The notes: generated by a model from the sequence alone, not told the origin. 64,000 nt of DNA from Vreelandella titanicae BH1 (GCF_000336575.1 NZ_AOPO01000011.1:62001-126000), one strand, 5' to 3'. Counted from the stretch's first letter, positions 1 through 9,544 are shown. A program made the numbers and translations.

Positions 1-1323
1 ACTGACTACCTCGAAATGCAGTCACGCACCCACTACCTAGCCTTCTATGACTCGCTAACCGGGCTGCCCAATCGGCGGCTACTGATGGACTCCTTAACGG
101 CTACCATTGATCATGATGAGTGGACTATATTTTTCAGTGCGGTACTGGTGATCGACCTGGATAATTTTCGCTTAGTGAATGATATTCAGGGCCATGAGAG
201 TGGTGACCAGCTTTTGGTCAGCGTGGCTGAACAGCTACGCCAGCGGCTTGATGAAGAGGTAACGCTAGCCCGCTTCAGTAGCGATGAGTTTGTGGTGCTG
301 ATCAAGAACCTGGGCGAGGAACAAAAAGACGCCGCACTAAAAGCCGAGCGTGTGGGGCGGCAACTGCTGGAAGTCATTGCGCAATTAAGAAGCAGTCACT
401 CGTTACCAATCAGTGCCAGCATTGGCATTTCGCTGTTTACGGGAGCTGGCGAGTACAGTATGGATAGCGTGCTGCAACAGGCAGATATGGCGTTGCAGCA
501 GGCGAAAAGCGCGGGCGGCAATACGCTGCGCTTTTTTAACAACGAAATGCAGACCAGCGTATTGGAACGGGCCAGTTTAGAAGCCGATTTGCATCAGGCG
601 CTCAAGCGCAACGAGCTGGCGCTGCATTACCAAGTGCAGGTCGACCATCAGGGCGTGACTACCGGCGTTGAAGCGCTGCTGCGGTGGTATCATCCTCAGC
701 GTGGCTGGGTATCCCCCGCAACGTTTATCCCGCTTGCGGAAGAGAATCGGTTGATTGTGCCGATCGGTTACTGGGTGCTGCGGTCAGCTTGCGAGCAGCT
801 AGCGAAATGGTCTCATCAACCGGCCTATGCGCCGTTAAGTATTTCCGTCAACGTGAGTTCAGTGCAGTTTCAGCAGCCGGAGTTTGTACGTGATGTTGAA
901 GAGCTATTAGCAGAAACCCTGGCGCCGCCGAACCGCTTGGTGCTTGAAGTCACCGAGAGCCTGTTGATGCACGAGCCGGTGAGGGTGCGTAGCACGATGT
1001 TGAAACTGCGTGCTAGGGGGATTCGCTTTGCGTTGGATGACTTTGGTACCGGTTACTCATCGCTGAGTTACCTGAAGCGCTTACCGCTGGATGAATTGAA
1101 AATTGACCAATCGTTTATTCGCGAGCTGCTGACCGATAAGACAGACGCAGCGATTGTCGATACCACGATTCTACTTGCGGTAAGTTTAGGCTTAACCGTG
1201 GTCGCGGAAGGAGTGGAGAAAAAAGAGCAGTTCGATTGGCTAAGAGGCCACGGCTGTTACCGCTATCAGGGCTATCTATTTGGCCGCCCGACACCCATTG
1301 AGTATCTTTTCGAAAGCTATTAA
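1..1323 (+). CDS. GGDEF/EAL domain protein, 5' end cut by the window
   Basis: The reading frame is open to base 1, so the gene starts outside the window; an internal ATG at 16 is not a credible start. The visible part begins in the GGDEF domain (FYDSLTGLPNRR) and continues into a complete EAL domain. The cyclase signature is degenerate: where R-x-GGDEF is expected the sequence reads RFSSDEF, so diguanylate cyclase activity is doubtful. The EAL half looks intact (EALLRW, NVSSVQF, DDFGTGYSSLSYL, KIDQSFI, VAEGVE), which in this family supports c-di-GMP phosphodiesterase activity. A sensory PAS-like or membrane N-terminus probably lies upstream, which cannot be seen here. Likely role: c-di-GMP breakdown, with the SSDEF domain perhaps a regulatory GTP sensor (inference). 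Confidence 0.93.
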   Translation, partial: TDYLEMQSRTHYLAFYDSLTGLPNRRLLMDSLTATIDHDEWTIFFSAVLVIDLDNFRLVNDIQGHESGDQLLVSVAEQLRQRLDEEVTLARFSSDEFVVLIKNLGEEQKDAALKAERVGRQLLEVIAQLRSSHSLPISASIGISLFTGAGEYSMDSVLQQADMALQQAKSAGGNTLRFFNNEMQTSVLERASLEADLHQALKRNELALHYQVQVDHQGVTTGVEALLRWYHPQRGWVSPATFIPLAEENRLIVPIGYWVLRSACEQLAKWSHQPAYAPLSISVNVSSVQFQQPEFVRDVEELLAETLAPPNRLVLEVTESLLMHEPVRVRSTMLKLRARGIRFALDDFGTGYSSLSYLKRLPLDELKIDQSFIRELLTDKTDAAIVDTTILLAVSLGLTVVAEGVEKKEQFDWLRGHGCYRYQGYLFGRPTPIEYLFESY

Positions 1324-1338
1324 ACGGCTATACCAAAA

Positions 1339-1364
1339 CCCCTTTCCAGCACGCTGAAAAGGGG
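1339..1364. terminator. Bidirectional hairpin between convergent genes
   Basis: A CCCCTTT arm pairs with an AAAGGGG arm, with inner CAGC/GCTG pairs. It sits in the gap between the GGDEF/EAL gene and the convergent nhaD gene, where it could end both transcripts. There is no long T run on either side. Confidence 0.55.
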
Positions 1365-1417
1365 TAAAGAGATACAAGGAAAAGAAATAGTGCCATCTAT
1401 TTCTCTTTTGATCGGGC

Positions 1418-2896
1418 TTAGCTGAAGAGCGTAAAGCTCTCAGCGTTGAGCCACATATGCACCAGAATACTGGCGATGTAGCCGAGCAGAATAACCGGCG
1501 ACCAGCGCAAGTGGCCCATAAAAGTATAGGAACCCCTTGCCTGACCCATAACCGCCACACCGGCCGCGGAGCCTATCGATAGTAGGCTGCCCCCGACGCC
1601 AGCGGTTAAGGTAATCAGTAGCCACTGGCCATGGGACATATCAGGCTCCATGGTCAGCACCGCAAACATCACGGGGATGTTGTCCACCACAGCAGAAACA
1701 ACGCCTAATACAATGTTGGCCGCGGTGGCGTTCCAGCCGGTATACAGCGCTTCTGAAAGCAAGCCGAGATAGCCCATAAAACCCAGCCCGCCAACGCACA
1801 TAACGACGCCGTAGAAGAACAGCAATGTATCCCACTCGGCCCGCGCTACGCGGTTGAAGACGTCAAACGGCACCACGCTACCCAACTGCTCCAGCTTGCG
1901 GTTGTCCCCTTGCCGGCTATAACGCTCGCGCTTGCGCTCCAGCGAACGCGGCAGGCTGCGGCGCAGGTAGTAACCAAAGAACTGCAAGTAGCCCAGGCCG
2001 GTCATCATGCCCAACACCGGCGGTAGGTGGAGCACAACGTGACACAGTACGGCGGTCACGATCGTCAATAAAAACAGTAGCACAATGCGCCGGGCGCCAC
2101 GCTTCATCCACACATCTTCATAAACACTTGCGGGCTTTTCATCCTTGATAAACAGGCTCATGATAGAGGCAGGAATCAGGAAGTTGACCAGGGCGGGGAA
2201 GAACAGAATAAAGAACTCCTGGAACTCCACCATGCCCGCTTGCCATACCATTAGAGTGGTGATATCGCCAAAGGGACTAAACGCACCCCCCGCGTTGGCG
2301 GCCACCACGATATTGATACAGGCCAGGTTGATATAGCGCTGGTTGCCTTCGGCCACCTTGGTCACCACCGCGCACATCAAGAGTGCGGTGGTAAGGTTGT
2401 CGGCAATGGGGGATAACACAAAGGCGAGACCGCCGGTCAGCCAAAAAAGGGTTCGGTAGTTAAAGCCTTTACGCAGCATCCAGGAACGCAATGCATCGAA
2501 GACCCGACGCTCTTCCATGGCATTGATATAGGTCATGGCCACCAGCAAGAACAGCATCAGCTCGGTGAACTCCAACAGCGTGACGCGGAAAGCGTACTCA
2601 GACGCGTCCGACATGCCGTTTTGGACATACACCCAGCCGATGAGGCTCCAGATGATACCGGCTGCCACCAACACCGGTTTAGACTTGCGCATATGGATCT
2701 TTTCTTCCGCCATGACTAATGCATACGCCAGGACGAAAATCGCAACAGCAAAAAAGCCAACGGTAGAGGTGGTTAGATCTAGTTCACCGGTCACTGCAAA
2801 TGCACTGGGACTTACGCCTAATAGTAAGGCCGCTAACAAAAAAAGCCAGCGACGATATAATCGAGGCTGGCAAGAGGGTTGGCACAACGTAGGCAT
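1418..2896 (-). CDS. nhaD: NhaD-type Na+/H+ antiporter
   Basis: A 492-residue membrane protein of the NhaD family (ion transporter superfamily), which in halophiles exports Na+ (and Li+) in exchange for H+ across the inner membrane. An N-terminal signal-like hydrophobic segment (about residues 15-35, ending in SAFA) is followed by roughly a dozen membrane segments. Family-typical stretches include SPIADNLTTALLM, NAGGAFSPFGDITTLMVW and VVDNIPVMFA, carrying the acidic and polar residues expected in the ion path. Length is normal. It is a single gene, with a long AT-rich upstream region (2897-3180) and a convergent neighbour. Its presence fits a salt-adapted organism. Confidence 0.93.
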   Translation of the reverse strand: MPTLCQPSCQPRLYRRWLFLLAALLLGVSPSAFAVTGELDLTTSTVGFFAVAIFVLAYALVMAEEKIHMRKSKPVLVAAGIIWSLIGWVYVQNGMSDASEYAFRVTLLEFTELMLFLLVAMTYINAMEERRVFDALRSWMLRKGFNYRTLFWLTGGLAFVLSPIADNLTTALLMCAVVTKVAEGNQRYINLACINIVVAANAGGAFSPFGDITTLMVWQAGMVEFQEFFILFFPALVNFLIPASIMSLFIKDEKPASVYEDVWMKRGARRIVLLFLLTIVTAVLCHVVLHLPPVLGMMTGLGYLQFFGYYLRRSLPRSLERKRERYSRQGDNRKLEQLGSVVPFDVFNRVARAEWDTLLFFYGVVMCVGGLGFMGYLGLLSEALYTGWNATAANIVLGVVSAVVDNIPVMFAVLTMEPDMSHGQWLLITLTAGVGGSLLSIGSAAGVAVMGQARGSYTFMGHLRWSPVILLGYIASILVHMWLNAESFTLFS

Positions 2897-3184
2897 GTGA
2901 CGTTCTTCCTCATGGTTAAGTTGTCAGGAGTGGTATAAAAGCGGCCTCATTTTATCAGTCTATATTGCGCCGCAATACCTTATTAAAACGAACGGAAGTA
3001 GTTCTTCTTAAGGTAATAGCATCTTTTTTTAGGAAATTAATCTTTTAGGTAATGGTAAATCGTGCAGTAATAGTTTTATAAAAAAGTTAATAGCGGTTTA
3101 AGAATTATACTATTGACGCATAGCATTGTTGAAAAAGATTCAGAATTTATATCTTTTTAAGCTAATATTAGATGTCAATAAAAC
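2897..3184. other. AT-rich intergenic region between nhaD and the TAXI gene
   Basis: No coding potential is seen. The stretch is clearly richer in A and T than its neighbours and must hold the nhaD promoter (minus strand) and probably the TAXI-TRAP promoter (plus strand). No single -35/-10 pair stands out convincingly. Confidence 0.5.
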
Positions 3185-3321
3185 ACCCTGGAGGGCATGG
3201 GGAGGGCGACCGCGGAGAGTGCCTGTCCGAGGGCAGTCGTGCTATTTTAATGCGCACCACGCTCTCAGCTTGGTCATATAACAACTGGGTAAGATAAAAA
3301 CGAGGCCGATTAGAAGTGGCC
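3185..3321 (+). promoter_or_regulatory. Candidate structured 5' leader of the TAXI-TRAP genes
   Basis: The GC-rich block after the AT-rich spacer can fold as a three-way junction. GAGAG (3215-3219) pairs with CTCTC (3262-3266) and encloses a TGCC/GGCA hairpin (3220-3223 with 3232-3235) and a GTGC/GCAC hairpin (3239-3242 with 3253-3256). An alternative pairing exists: TGCCT (3220-3224) can instead pair with GGGCA at 3193-3197. A small GGCC/GGCC hairpin follows at 3304-3321, just before the ribosome binding site. I do not recognise a named riboswitch; this is a structural reading by eye. Confidence 0.3.
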
Positions 3322-3346
3322 GCTGGATACGTTGAGGAATATAACG

Positions 3347-4324
3347 ATGCGCAATCCCTTTCGCTCCCTACACCGCACGCTTTTCGTCTCGGCTACTACG
3401 TTAGTGCTGACAGGTGCCGCCTTCTCCGCCCACGCAGAAACGCGTGTGACCTATAAATCGGCTTCAGCGGGTACCGCCTATTATCAAATGGGCGTAGAAC
3501 TCTCAGAAGCGATTCGCCAGGGAACCGATGACGCTATCATCCTTACCCTGGAAGAAAGCCAGGGTTCGGTACAGAACGTGATGGAAGTCATGGCTCGCCA
3601 GGGCAACTATGTATTTACCACGCCGCCCGCGTTAGTCGATCAGGCCATGGGTGGGGAGGGTGCCTTTGCCGAGCGTCAGAATCCGCGTTTTCAAGAGATC
3701 CGGGGGTTGTTCCCGATCCCCTCTATCACCATGCACTTTGTATTAGCCGGTGATGATGGCGTAACCGATATTTCCACGCTGGAAGGCAAGCACCTATTGA
3801 TTGGTCGAGGCACCTTTGGCGCCCGTGAAGCGGCTCGTTACCTGGAACTGTTTGGTCTGGAAGAGAGCGTGAAAATTGCCGATGCAGCGATGGGCAGCGG
3901 CCCCGATGCGCTTAAAAATGGCCAGATTGATGGCTTTGTGACCGCCAGTTCCTTTCCCTCACCCAATGTGATTGAGACAGCTGCCAGCATGCCAGTGACC
4001 TTGGTTAGCCTGACTGATCAACAAATCGAGCAAACGGGAGCGCCACGCCAAACGATCCCCGGCGGCACTTATCCCGGCGTGGATAAAGACGTTGAAACCA
4101 CATCGCTACCGGTGATCGCCTACACCACAACGTATATGGACGATGACACCGCCTACACGCTGACCAAAACGTTTTGGGAGCGCCGCGACGCCATGGCCGA
4201 AGAGGCGGCGTGGTGGAGCAGTATTAGCCCTGGTATGTTGGAAAACATGACCGGCACGCTTCACCCAGGCGCGCTGCGTTACTACGAGGAAGCGGGTGTC
4301 GAGGTACCTGACGCGCTGCGCTAG
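3347..4324 (+). CDS. TAXI-family TRAP transporter solute-binding protein
   Basis: A 325-residue periplasmic solute receptor of the TAXI class. The start is placed at ATG 3347 because GAGG lies 8-9 bases upstream; a TTG at 3332 is also in frame but has no site. The N-terminus is a signal peptide (hydrophobic core TTLVLTGAAFSA, cut likely after AHA) followed by the typical TAXI opening VTYKSASAGTAYYQMG. Later motifs such as GRGTFGAREAARYLELFG and GQIDGFV fit the family. It precedes the matching permease by 89 bases on the same strand and would deliver its ligand to it. The substrate is unknown; TAXI systems include glutamate and other carboxylate importers, which is only a family hint. Confidence 0.9.
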   Translation: MRNPFRSLHRTLFVSATTLVLTGAAFSAHAETRVTYKSASAGTAYYQMGVELSEAIRQGTDDAIILTLEESQGSVQNVMEVMARQGNYVFTTPPALVDQAMGGEGAFAERQNPRFQEIRGLFPIPSITMHFVLAGDDGVTDISTLEGKHLLIGRGTFGAREAARYLELFGLEESVKIADAAMGSGPDALKNGQIDGFVTASSFPSPNVIETAASMPVTLVSLTDQQIEQTGAPRQTIPGGTYPGVDKDVETTSLPVIAYTTTYMDDDTAYTLTKTFWERRDAMAEEAAWWSSISPGMLENMTGTLHPGALRYYEEAGVEVPDALR

Positions 4325-4413
4325 TCGTTTTCTTCCATTATCCATCTTCTTGCTGCCACGGTGCTTGCGCTGTGGCAGTCCTGTATTGATGCAGTATTGA
4401 TAGGCAGTGTGGC

Positions 4414-6213
4414 ATGCGTGTTTTTACCTCTTCACAGGCGTCGACCCCTGAGGATGATCGCTCAGTAGCGCCTGGCTGGATGGCGTTAGGCGCGGTCAGT
4501 GTAATATTCCATCTTGGCTTGATTTTTTATGGTTTAACGCCTGCGCTGGTCAGCCGGCCGTTGCATATGGCGCTGCTGTTGCCATGGGTACTGATTTATA
4601 TGGCCAATACACCAGCGCAGCGAGTCAGCGGCTGGCTGCTGACGGTATTGGGTGTTGTTGCCTGTGGCTATATTGCGTTTAACGAAGCTGCGCTAGCCAA
4701 CCAGTACGGCTTTATTGATACCCACCTACAGATGGGGATTGGCCTGTTTTTGATTGCTCTAGCGCTTGAAGCGGCGCGCCGAGCCATCGGTTGGCCTCTG
4801 CCGCTGGTTGCCTTGCTGGCGTTGATGTATGGCGCCTTCGGTCAATATATTCCAGGCGCTTTTGGTCACCCTGGGCTGCCGCTGGCCAGTATGGTGGGTA
4901 CGCTCACGATTGCCGAAGGTGGATTATGGGGTTCGCTGACGGGGGTAAGCGTCAGTGTGGTGGCGATTTTTGTGATTTTCGGCGCGGTGCTCAATGCGGG
5001 AGAGGCGGGCCAGGGCTTTATGAACCTAGCCAGTGCGGTGGCGGGGCGGCTCACCGGTGGGGCCGCTAAAGTGGCGGTGATTTCGTCGGCGCTGATGGGC
5101 TCTATCTCCGGCTCGGCGTCTGCCAACGTCGCTTCCACTGGGGCAGTTACCATTCCCTCCATGGTGCGCCTGCGTTACCCGCGTTCGCTGGCGGGTGCGG
5201 TGGAAGCCGTTGCCTCCTCCGGCGGGCAAATTATGCCGCCGCTGATGGGCGCCGGGGCATTCGTGATGGTGGAACTGACGGGCACGCCCTATACCCAGAT
5301 CATGGCCGCGGCGATGCTTCCAGCGGTGCTGTACTTTTTGACGGTCTGGGTGGGTATTAATGCCTATGCGACCCGGCATGATCTAAAGCCCGTGGCCGAA
5401 AGCGAGCGACCCAACGCGAAAGAGGTGCTGATTACCTCGCTGTTTTTTGCCATCCCCTTCGTGCTGCTGTTAGAGCGCATCTTTAATGGCGGTTTTACCC
5501 CTCAGTACGCCGCCAGTGTTGCGATTTTCGCGGGCATTGCGCTGCTCTTCTTTAACGTGACGCTGCGCTTTTCGCTCCCCGGCTTTGCCACCCGTTTATC
5601 CGACGCAGTGGTCACCGCTGGGCGTCAGATTGCCGTCATTGGTTCCATTATTCTATGTGCCTCGCTGGTGGTCGGCGTGCTGTCGTTGACAGGGTTGGGC
5701 GTCAAGATCACCTCGGGCATTCTATCGCTCTCCAACGACATGCTCTGGCCAGCCTTGCTACTAACGGCGCTCGCCTGCTTGATTTTAGGCATGGAGGTGC
5801 CCACCACCGCCGCCTATGTGATTTGTGTCTCTGTCGCCGGGCCTGCCCTGACCTCGCTAGGTTTGGAACCGCTTCTGGCGCACCTTTTTGTCTTTTGGTA
5901 CGCGCTGCTCTCGACGATCACGCCGCCGGTGTGTGGCGGCGTGTTCATTGCTGCGGGCATGGTGGGGGAGAACTGGCTAAAAGTCGCATTCAAAGCCATG
6001 GCGTTAGGAATAGGGCTGTATATTATTCCTCTAGCCATGGTGGCCAACCCAGAGATGATCCAACTGGCCTTCAATCCTTCCGGCGCCTTGTTGTATGCGC
6101 TAAAAGTGGCGATTGGTTTAGGGGCGATCTCTTACGGGGTGATTGCACGAAAAGCACTTTGGCAGCGGAGCGCGTTGGCCGTGGGAGGGATTATCCTGAT
6201 CTTTGTGGTTTAG
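4414..6213 (+). CDS. Fused TRAP transporter permease (small + large membrane subunits)
   Basis: A 599-residue inner-membrane protein in which the 4-helix DctQ-like part (about residues 1-150) is fused to the 12-helix DctM-like part, the arrangement that usually pairs with TAXI receptors. The conserved DctM region is visible around ISGSASANVASTGAVTIPSM and ASSGGQIMPPLMGAGAFVM, and a second half contains GMEVPTTAAYV and TPPVCGGVFIAAGM. The protein is somewhat shorter than many fused TRAP permeases. TRAP transporters are driven by the Na+ or H+ gradient, which suits a halophile. The ribosome binding site is weak. It ends only 9 bases from the convergent next gene. Confidence 0.92.
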   Translation: MRVFTSSQASTPEDDRSVAPGWMALGAVSVIFHLGLIFYGLTPALVSRPLHMALLLPWVLIYMANTPAQRVSGWLLTVLGVVACGYIAFNEAALANQYGFIDTHLQMGIGLFLIALALEAARRAIGWPLPLVALLALMYGAFGQYIPGAFGHPGLPLASMVGTLTIAEGGLWGSLTGVSVSVVAIFVIFGAVLNAGEAGQGFMNLASAVAGRLTGGAAKVAVISSALMGSISGSASANVASTGAVTIPSMVRLRYPRSLAGAVEAVASSGGQIMPPLMGAGAFVMVELTGTPYTQIMAAAMLPAVLYFLTVWVGINAYATRHDLKPVAESERPNAKEVLITSLFFAIPFVLLLERIFNGGFTPQYAASVAIFAGIALLFFNVTLRFSLPGFATRLSDAVVTAGRQIAVIGSIILCASLVVGVLSLTGLGVKITSGILSLSNDMLWPALLLTALACLILGMEVPTTAAYVICVSVAGPALTSLGLEPLLAHLFVFWYALLSTITPPVCGGVFIAAGMVGENWLKVAFKAMALGIGLYIIPLAMVANPEMIQLAFNPSGALLYALKVAIGLGAISYGVIARKALWQRSALAVGGIILIFVV

Positions 6214-6222
6214 CCCGGTTGT

Positions 6223-6780
6223 TTAAACGTCAGCGTCTAACCGTAGCGGCGAAGAGGCTGCTAGTGGAGTGGTGGCAAATATTACCCAGGTATCCAGCGC
6301 AGGCCCCAGTGATTGCACCAAACGCAGTTGCTCGGGGGCTTGGCCTAGCACCTCTTCAGCGCAAATGCCCGCCTCAAAACGTCCCGCAAGAAGCCCTTCT
6401 GCCACCGCCACTGTGGTGGGGGCGTCTATGATCTCTGTATAGGCCGTTAAGTCGGTGTAGTAGCGGGTCGCTGGTTGTAGCGCTACTTGGGTGGGGCGAA
6501 CAGAGTCGCGCTGGGCAATCAGCGCCAGCGGCTTGCTGCCCGCTATAAAGGTGTCTACGGGATAGGCTCGATGCATATAGCGGCCCACGCAGTCGCTATG
6601 CGTTGCATGGGCGGTGCACTGTAGAACGTGGCTCACATGACCCGCGAGGAGCGCCTGAAAGGCCGCTTCAAACTGGCTAAACAGAGTCACGCTGCCTTCG
6701 CCTGAGCAACGCATTCTGAGATAGCGCTTGGCAATCAGTTCATGGTTATTGCCACTAGGCCCCAAGGTTGCAATGTGCAC
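6223..6780 (-). CDS. Prephenate dehydratase-fold protein (BacA/PDT-like)
   Basis: A 185-residue protein opening with IATLGPSGNNHELIAKRYL, which resembles the start of prephenate dehydratase domains (GPxGT-x-S). The spacing of later blocks (SKPLALIAQ, APTTVAVAEGLLAGRFEAGICAEE, DTWVIFATTP) also follows the two-lobed dehydratase fold seen in PheA and in the bacilysin enzyme BacA. There is no chorismate mutase or ACT domain, and the TRF motif of true dehydratases is not visible. The activity may therefore be a prephenate decarboxylase-like or unrelated reaction. No aromatic amino-acid gene is nearby. Fold assignment is moderate; function is unknown. Confidence 0.6.
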   Translation of the reverse strand: MHIATLGPSGNNHELIAKRYLRMRCSGEGSVTLFSQFEAAFQALLAGHVSHVLQCTAHATHSDCVGRYMHRAYPVDTFIAGSKPLALIAQRDSVRPTQVALQPATRYYTDLTAYTEIIDAPTTVAVAEGLLAGRFEAGICAEEVLGQAPEQLRLVQSLGPALDTWVIFATTPLAASSPLRLDADV

Positions 6781-6814
6781 AGTGACGTTTCTCCACGATA
6801 AACAATCAAGTCAT

Positions 6815-6843
6815 TGAGCCAAAAACGATGGGTTTTTGGCTCA
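6815..6843 (-). terminator. Terminator downstream of the Ca2+/Na+ antiporter gene
   Basis: A perfect 12-bp stem (TGAGCCAAAAAC with GTTTTTGGCTCA) with a 5-base loop, 24 bases after the stop of the minus-strand antiporter gene and before the start of the next minus-strand gene. The A/T part of the stem can act as the U-rich exit sequence. Confidence 0.7.
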
Positions 6844-6866
6844 GCGCAATCAATGATTAGGCCATC

Positions 6867-7823
6867 TCAAAAAATCGTAAAGCTTAACGCTATATAAGCG
6901 GCATAGCCTGCAAGCAGTGCGGCTCCCTCCCAGCGAGACAGGCGCATACCGGTATACAAAAACAGCACCAGTATGCCAGCAGCTCCCAGCATTACCCACT
7001 GGTCAAACAGGGCCACGCGTGGCGCAAGGGGCAGCGGCTGTAAAAACGCGGAGATACCCAGGATGCCTAACAGGTTGAAAATATTGCTACCCAGAATATT
7101 CCCGATGGCAACATCCGCATGACGTCGTAACGCAGCAACCACCGACACGGCCATCTCCGGCAGTGAGGTACCAACGGCGACGATGGTTAAACCGATGACT
7201 GCTTCGGAAATGCCCATGGCCTGGGCCAACCCAATGGCGCCATATAAGAGTAGCTGTGACCCGCCAATCAGCATGCCCAAGCCAATCACTAACGCTACGA
7301 CGATCATCCAGCCTGTAGTGGGTAGTTTGGTCATCTCCTCCGCTTCTGAAGCGTGCATTTCCGCCGCGGGAATGTGCTGACGGCTTTCACTTAAGTAGGC
7401 CCAAACAAGATAGCCGACCAGGCCCGCTATAAAAATTGCTGCATCGATGCGACCCAGTGCGCCGCCGAAGGAGAGTCCAATAAACAGCAGGCTGGCCAAT
7501 ACCACGACCAGCCCATCCCGGCGCAGTGCTAAAGGCTGAACCACCATTGGGCAAATAACCGCGCATAGGCCTAGAATCAATAAGATATTGCCGATATTGC
7601 TGCCCACGATGTTGCCAACCGCAATGTCAGGCTGCTGGTTAATCGCGGCATCAATCGAGACGACAAGTTCAGGGGCCGAGGTGCCAAAACCAACCACCAC
7701 CAACCCTGTTAACAGTGGCGAGACGCCGACTCTTCGCGCACCCGCCACCGCGCCGCGGATAAGCGACTCCCCTCCAAGTGTCAAAAGGGCGATACCCGCC
7801 AATAAACTAAGTCCGTATAGCAT
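6867..7823 (-). CDS. yrbG: Calcium/sodium antiporter, YrbG family
   Basis: A 318-residue inner-membrane exchanger of the CaCA superfamily. The two inverted alpha-repeats are clear: GFGTSAPELVVS with GNIVGSNIGNILLILG in the first half, and AVGTSLPEMAVSV with GNILGSNIFNLLGILG in the second half. The conserved acidic residue in each repeat (SAPE, SLPE) is present. About ten membrane segments are predicted by eye, with a hydrophilic loop near residues 145-165. Family role: exchange of Ca2+ for Na+ or H+. It is a single gene with its own terminator. The E. coli yrbG operon partners (kdsD, kdsC, lpt genes) are not next to it, so an lps-linked role is not suggested here. Confidence 0.9.
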   Translation of the reverse strand: MLYGLSLLAGIALLTLGGESLIRGAVAGARRVGVSPLLTGLVVVGFGTSAPELVVSIDAAINQQPDIAVGNIVGSNIGNILLILGLCAVICPMVVQPLALRRDGLVVVLASLLFIGLSFGGALGRIDAAIFIAGLVGYLVWAYLSESRQHIPAAEMHASEAEEMTKLPTTGWMIVVALVIGLGMLIGGSQLLLYGAIGLAQAMGISEAVIGLTIVAVGTSLPEMAVSVVAALRRHADVAIGNILGSNIFNLLGILGISAFLQPLPLAPRVALFDQWVMLGAAGILVLFLYTGMRLSRWEGAALLAGYAAYIALSFTIF

Positions 7824-8192
7824 GTTGAAACCTCTTCCAGAATGCTCACCAGGCCGCGAATGAAGCGGGTTTTAGCGAGCAAGCAAAGCGCGCCAGGCGG
7901 TCGGATTAGTAGTGCCTGGCTCATTGGCAAGATTAAGGCTATTTTTGCGAATTTGCGCGGTTTTTAAACGGCTATAAGAGGCAGAACAACAAATTAAAAA
8001 GCACAAAGGCTTTGACCTGCGACTGCCCACGTGGCAGGATGTCGGCAGTTAGTAAGTTAGCAAGCAAGCATGGTTCCAGAAACATTCGAATTCTTTCGGT
8101 AGTCTGTAATTGTATTCCTTGTTCTACTCACTATTTATCTGGGTAATACCAGGATTTCTACAATTCGCGACTTGCGAAAAGGATTTAATATC
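7824..8192. other. Intergenic region holding the cold-shock gene leader
   Basis: No credible gene. The last part before 8193 would form a long 5' untranslated leader for the cold-shock gene, as is usual in this family, where the leader controls translation at low temperature. No cold-box sequence could be assigned with confidence. The promoter of the minus-strand antiporter gene must lie near 7824-7900. Confidence 0.5.
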
Positions 8193-8399
8193 ATGGCAAC
8201 TGGCACAGTTAAGTGGTTCAACGATTCTAAAGGTTTCGGTTTCATTGCTCCTTCTGACGGCAGCGATGACGTTTTTGCTCATTTTTCTGAAATTCAGTCT
8301 GATGGCTTCAAAACTCTGCCTGAAGGCGCTAACGTCTCTTTTGACGTTACCCAAGGTCAGAAAGGCCTTCAAGCTTCAAACATTAAGCTGCTTTCTTAA
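8193..8399 (+). CDS. Cold-shock protein, CspA family
   Basis: A 68-residue single cold-shock domain. The start is ATG 8193, opening [10 protein letters not shown], with AAAAGGA about 10 bases upstream; seven extra in-frame codons upstream do not belong to the family. The RNA-binding motifs RNP1 (KGFGFI) and RNP2 (VFAHF) are intact. Such proteins bind single-stranded RNA and melt secondary structure, acting as RNA chaperones or antiterminators. The gene stands alone with a long leader and a strong terminator. Whether it is cold-induced or constitutive cannot be told from the sequence. Confidence 0.95.
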   Translation: MATGTVKWFNDSKGFGFIAPSDGSDDVFAHFSEIQSDGFKTLPEGANVSFDVTQGQKGLQASNIKLLS

Positions 8400-8441
8400 T
8401 CCTAGCGATTATTTAAGTTCTCGAATCGTTTAGATTCGATG

Positions 8442-8469
8442 ATCGGGCCCCGCTTAGGCGGGGCCCGAT
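8442..8469 (+). terminator. Strong hairpin terminator of the cold-shock gene
   Basis: A perfect 12-bp GC-rich stem (ATCGGGCCCCGC with its complement) around a TTAG loop, 42 bases after the stop codon. A smaller hairpin (CGAATC/GATTCG) precedes it. The T run after it is short. Confidence 0.75.
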
Positions 8470-8607
8470 GCGTTTGTGCCTGCCAAAAAATATTTTCCAT
8501 TAAGCACAGCTGCGCCTGTTATTAGATCAGCAAAAGCTCTGCGATCAATCCCTTAGCTTTATAGGTGTTTATTCGCGTAATGTAAAAAACGAGCTTGATT
8601 GGTTGGT

Positions 8608-8624
8608 ATGTTATATTGTATCTT
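8608..8624 (+). promoter_or_regulatory. Candidate Zur operator upstream of zinT
   Basis: ATGTTATA-T-TGTATCTT lies 43-59 bases ahead of the zinT start. The left half matches the proteobacterial Zur half-site ATGTTATA exactly; the right half matches its inverted partner at five of eight positions. The site fits zinc-starvation control of zinT, which is established for E. coli ZinT. The call is by eye. Confidence 0.5.
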
Positions 8625-8666
8625 TTTTGGCGACTTGTTTCACGAGCAGCCAAAGGAAAACTGAAT

Positions 8667-9386
<720 letters not shown>

Positions 9387-9429
9387 CGGTTACCGCCTAA
9401 GCGAAAAACATCTTTTGATGTGTACCTAG

Positions 9430-9457
9430 AAAGCGCTGGCCGAGATGCCAGCGCTTT
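9430..9457 (+). terminator. Terminator of zinT
   Basis: A perfect 11-bp stem (AAAGCGCTGGC with GCCAGCGCTTT) and a 6-base loop, 43 bases after the zinT stop, followed by GCTTTATT. Confidence 0.8.
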
Positions 9458-9544
9458 GCTTTATTAGTACAGGGTAAATACAGCTTCGTGGACATGTTCT
9501 AACTTTTTCCGGTTCGGATTTAACCAGCATCAAGAGGTGTCACT

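Noticed and set aside
3185..3290. Guanidine-I (ykkC) riboswitch as an explanation of the leader
   Set aside because: A TCCGAG-like piece is present, but the conserved flanking segments of that class are not.
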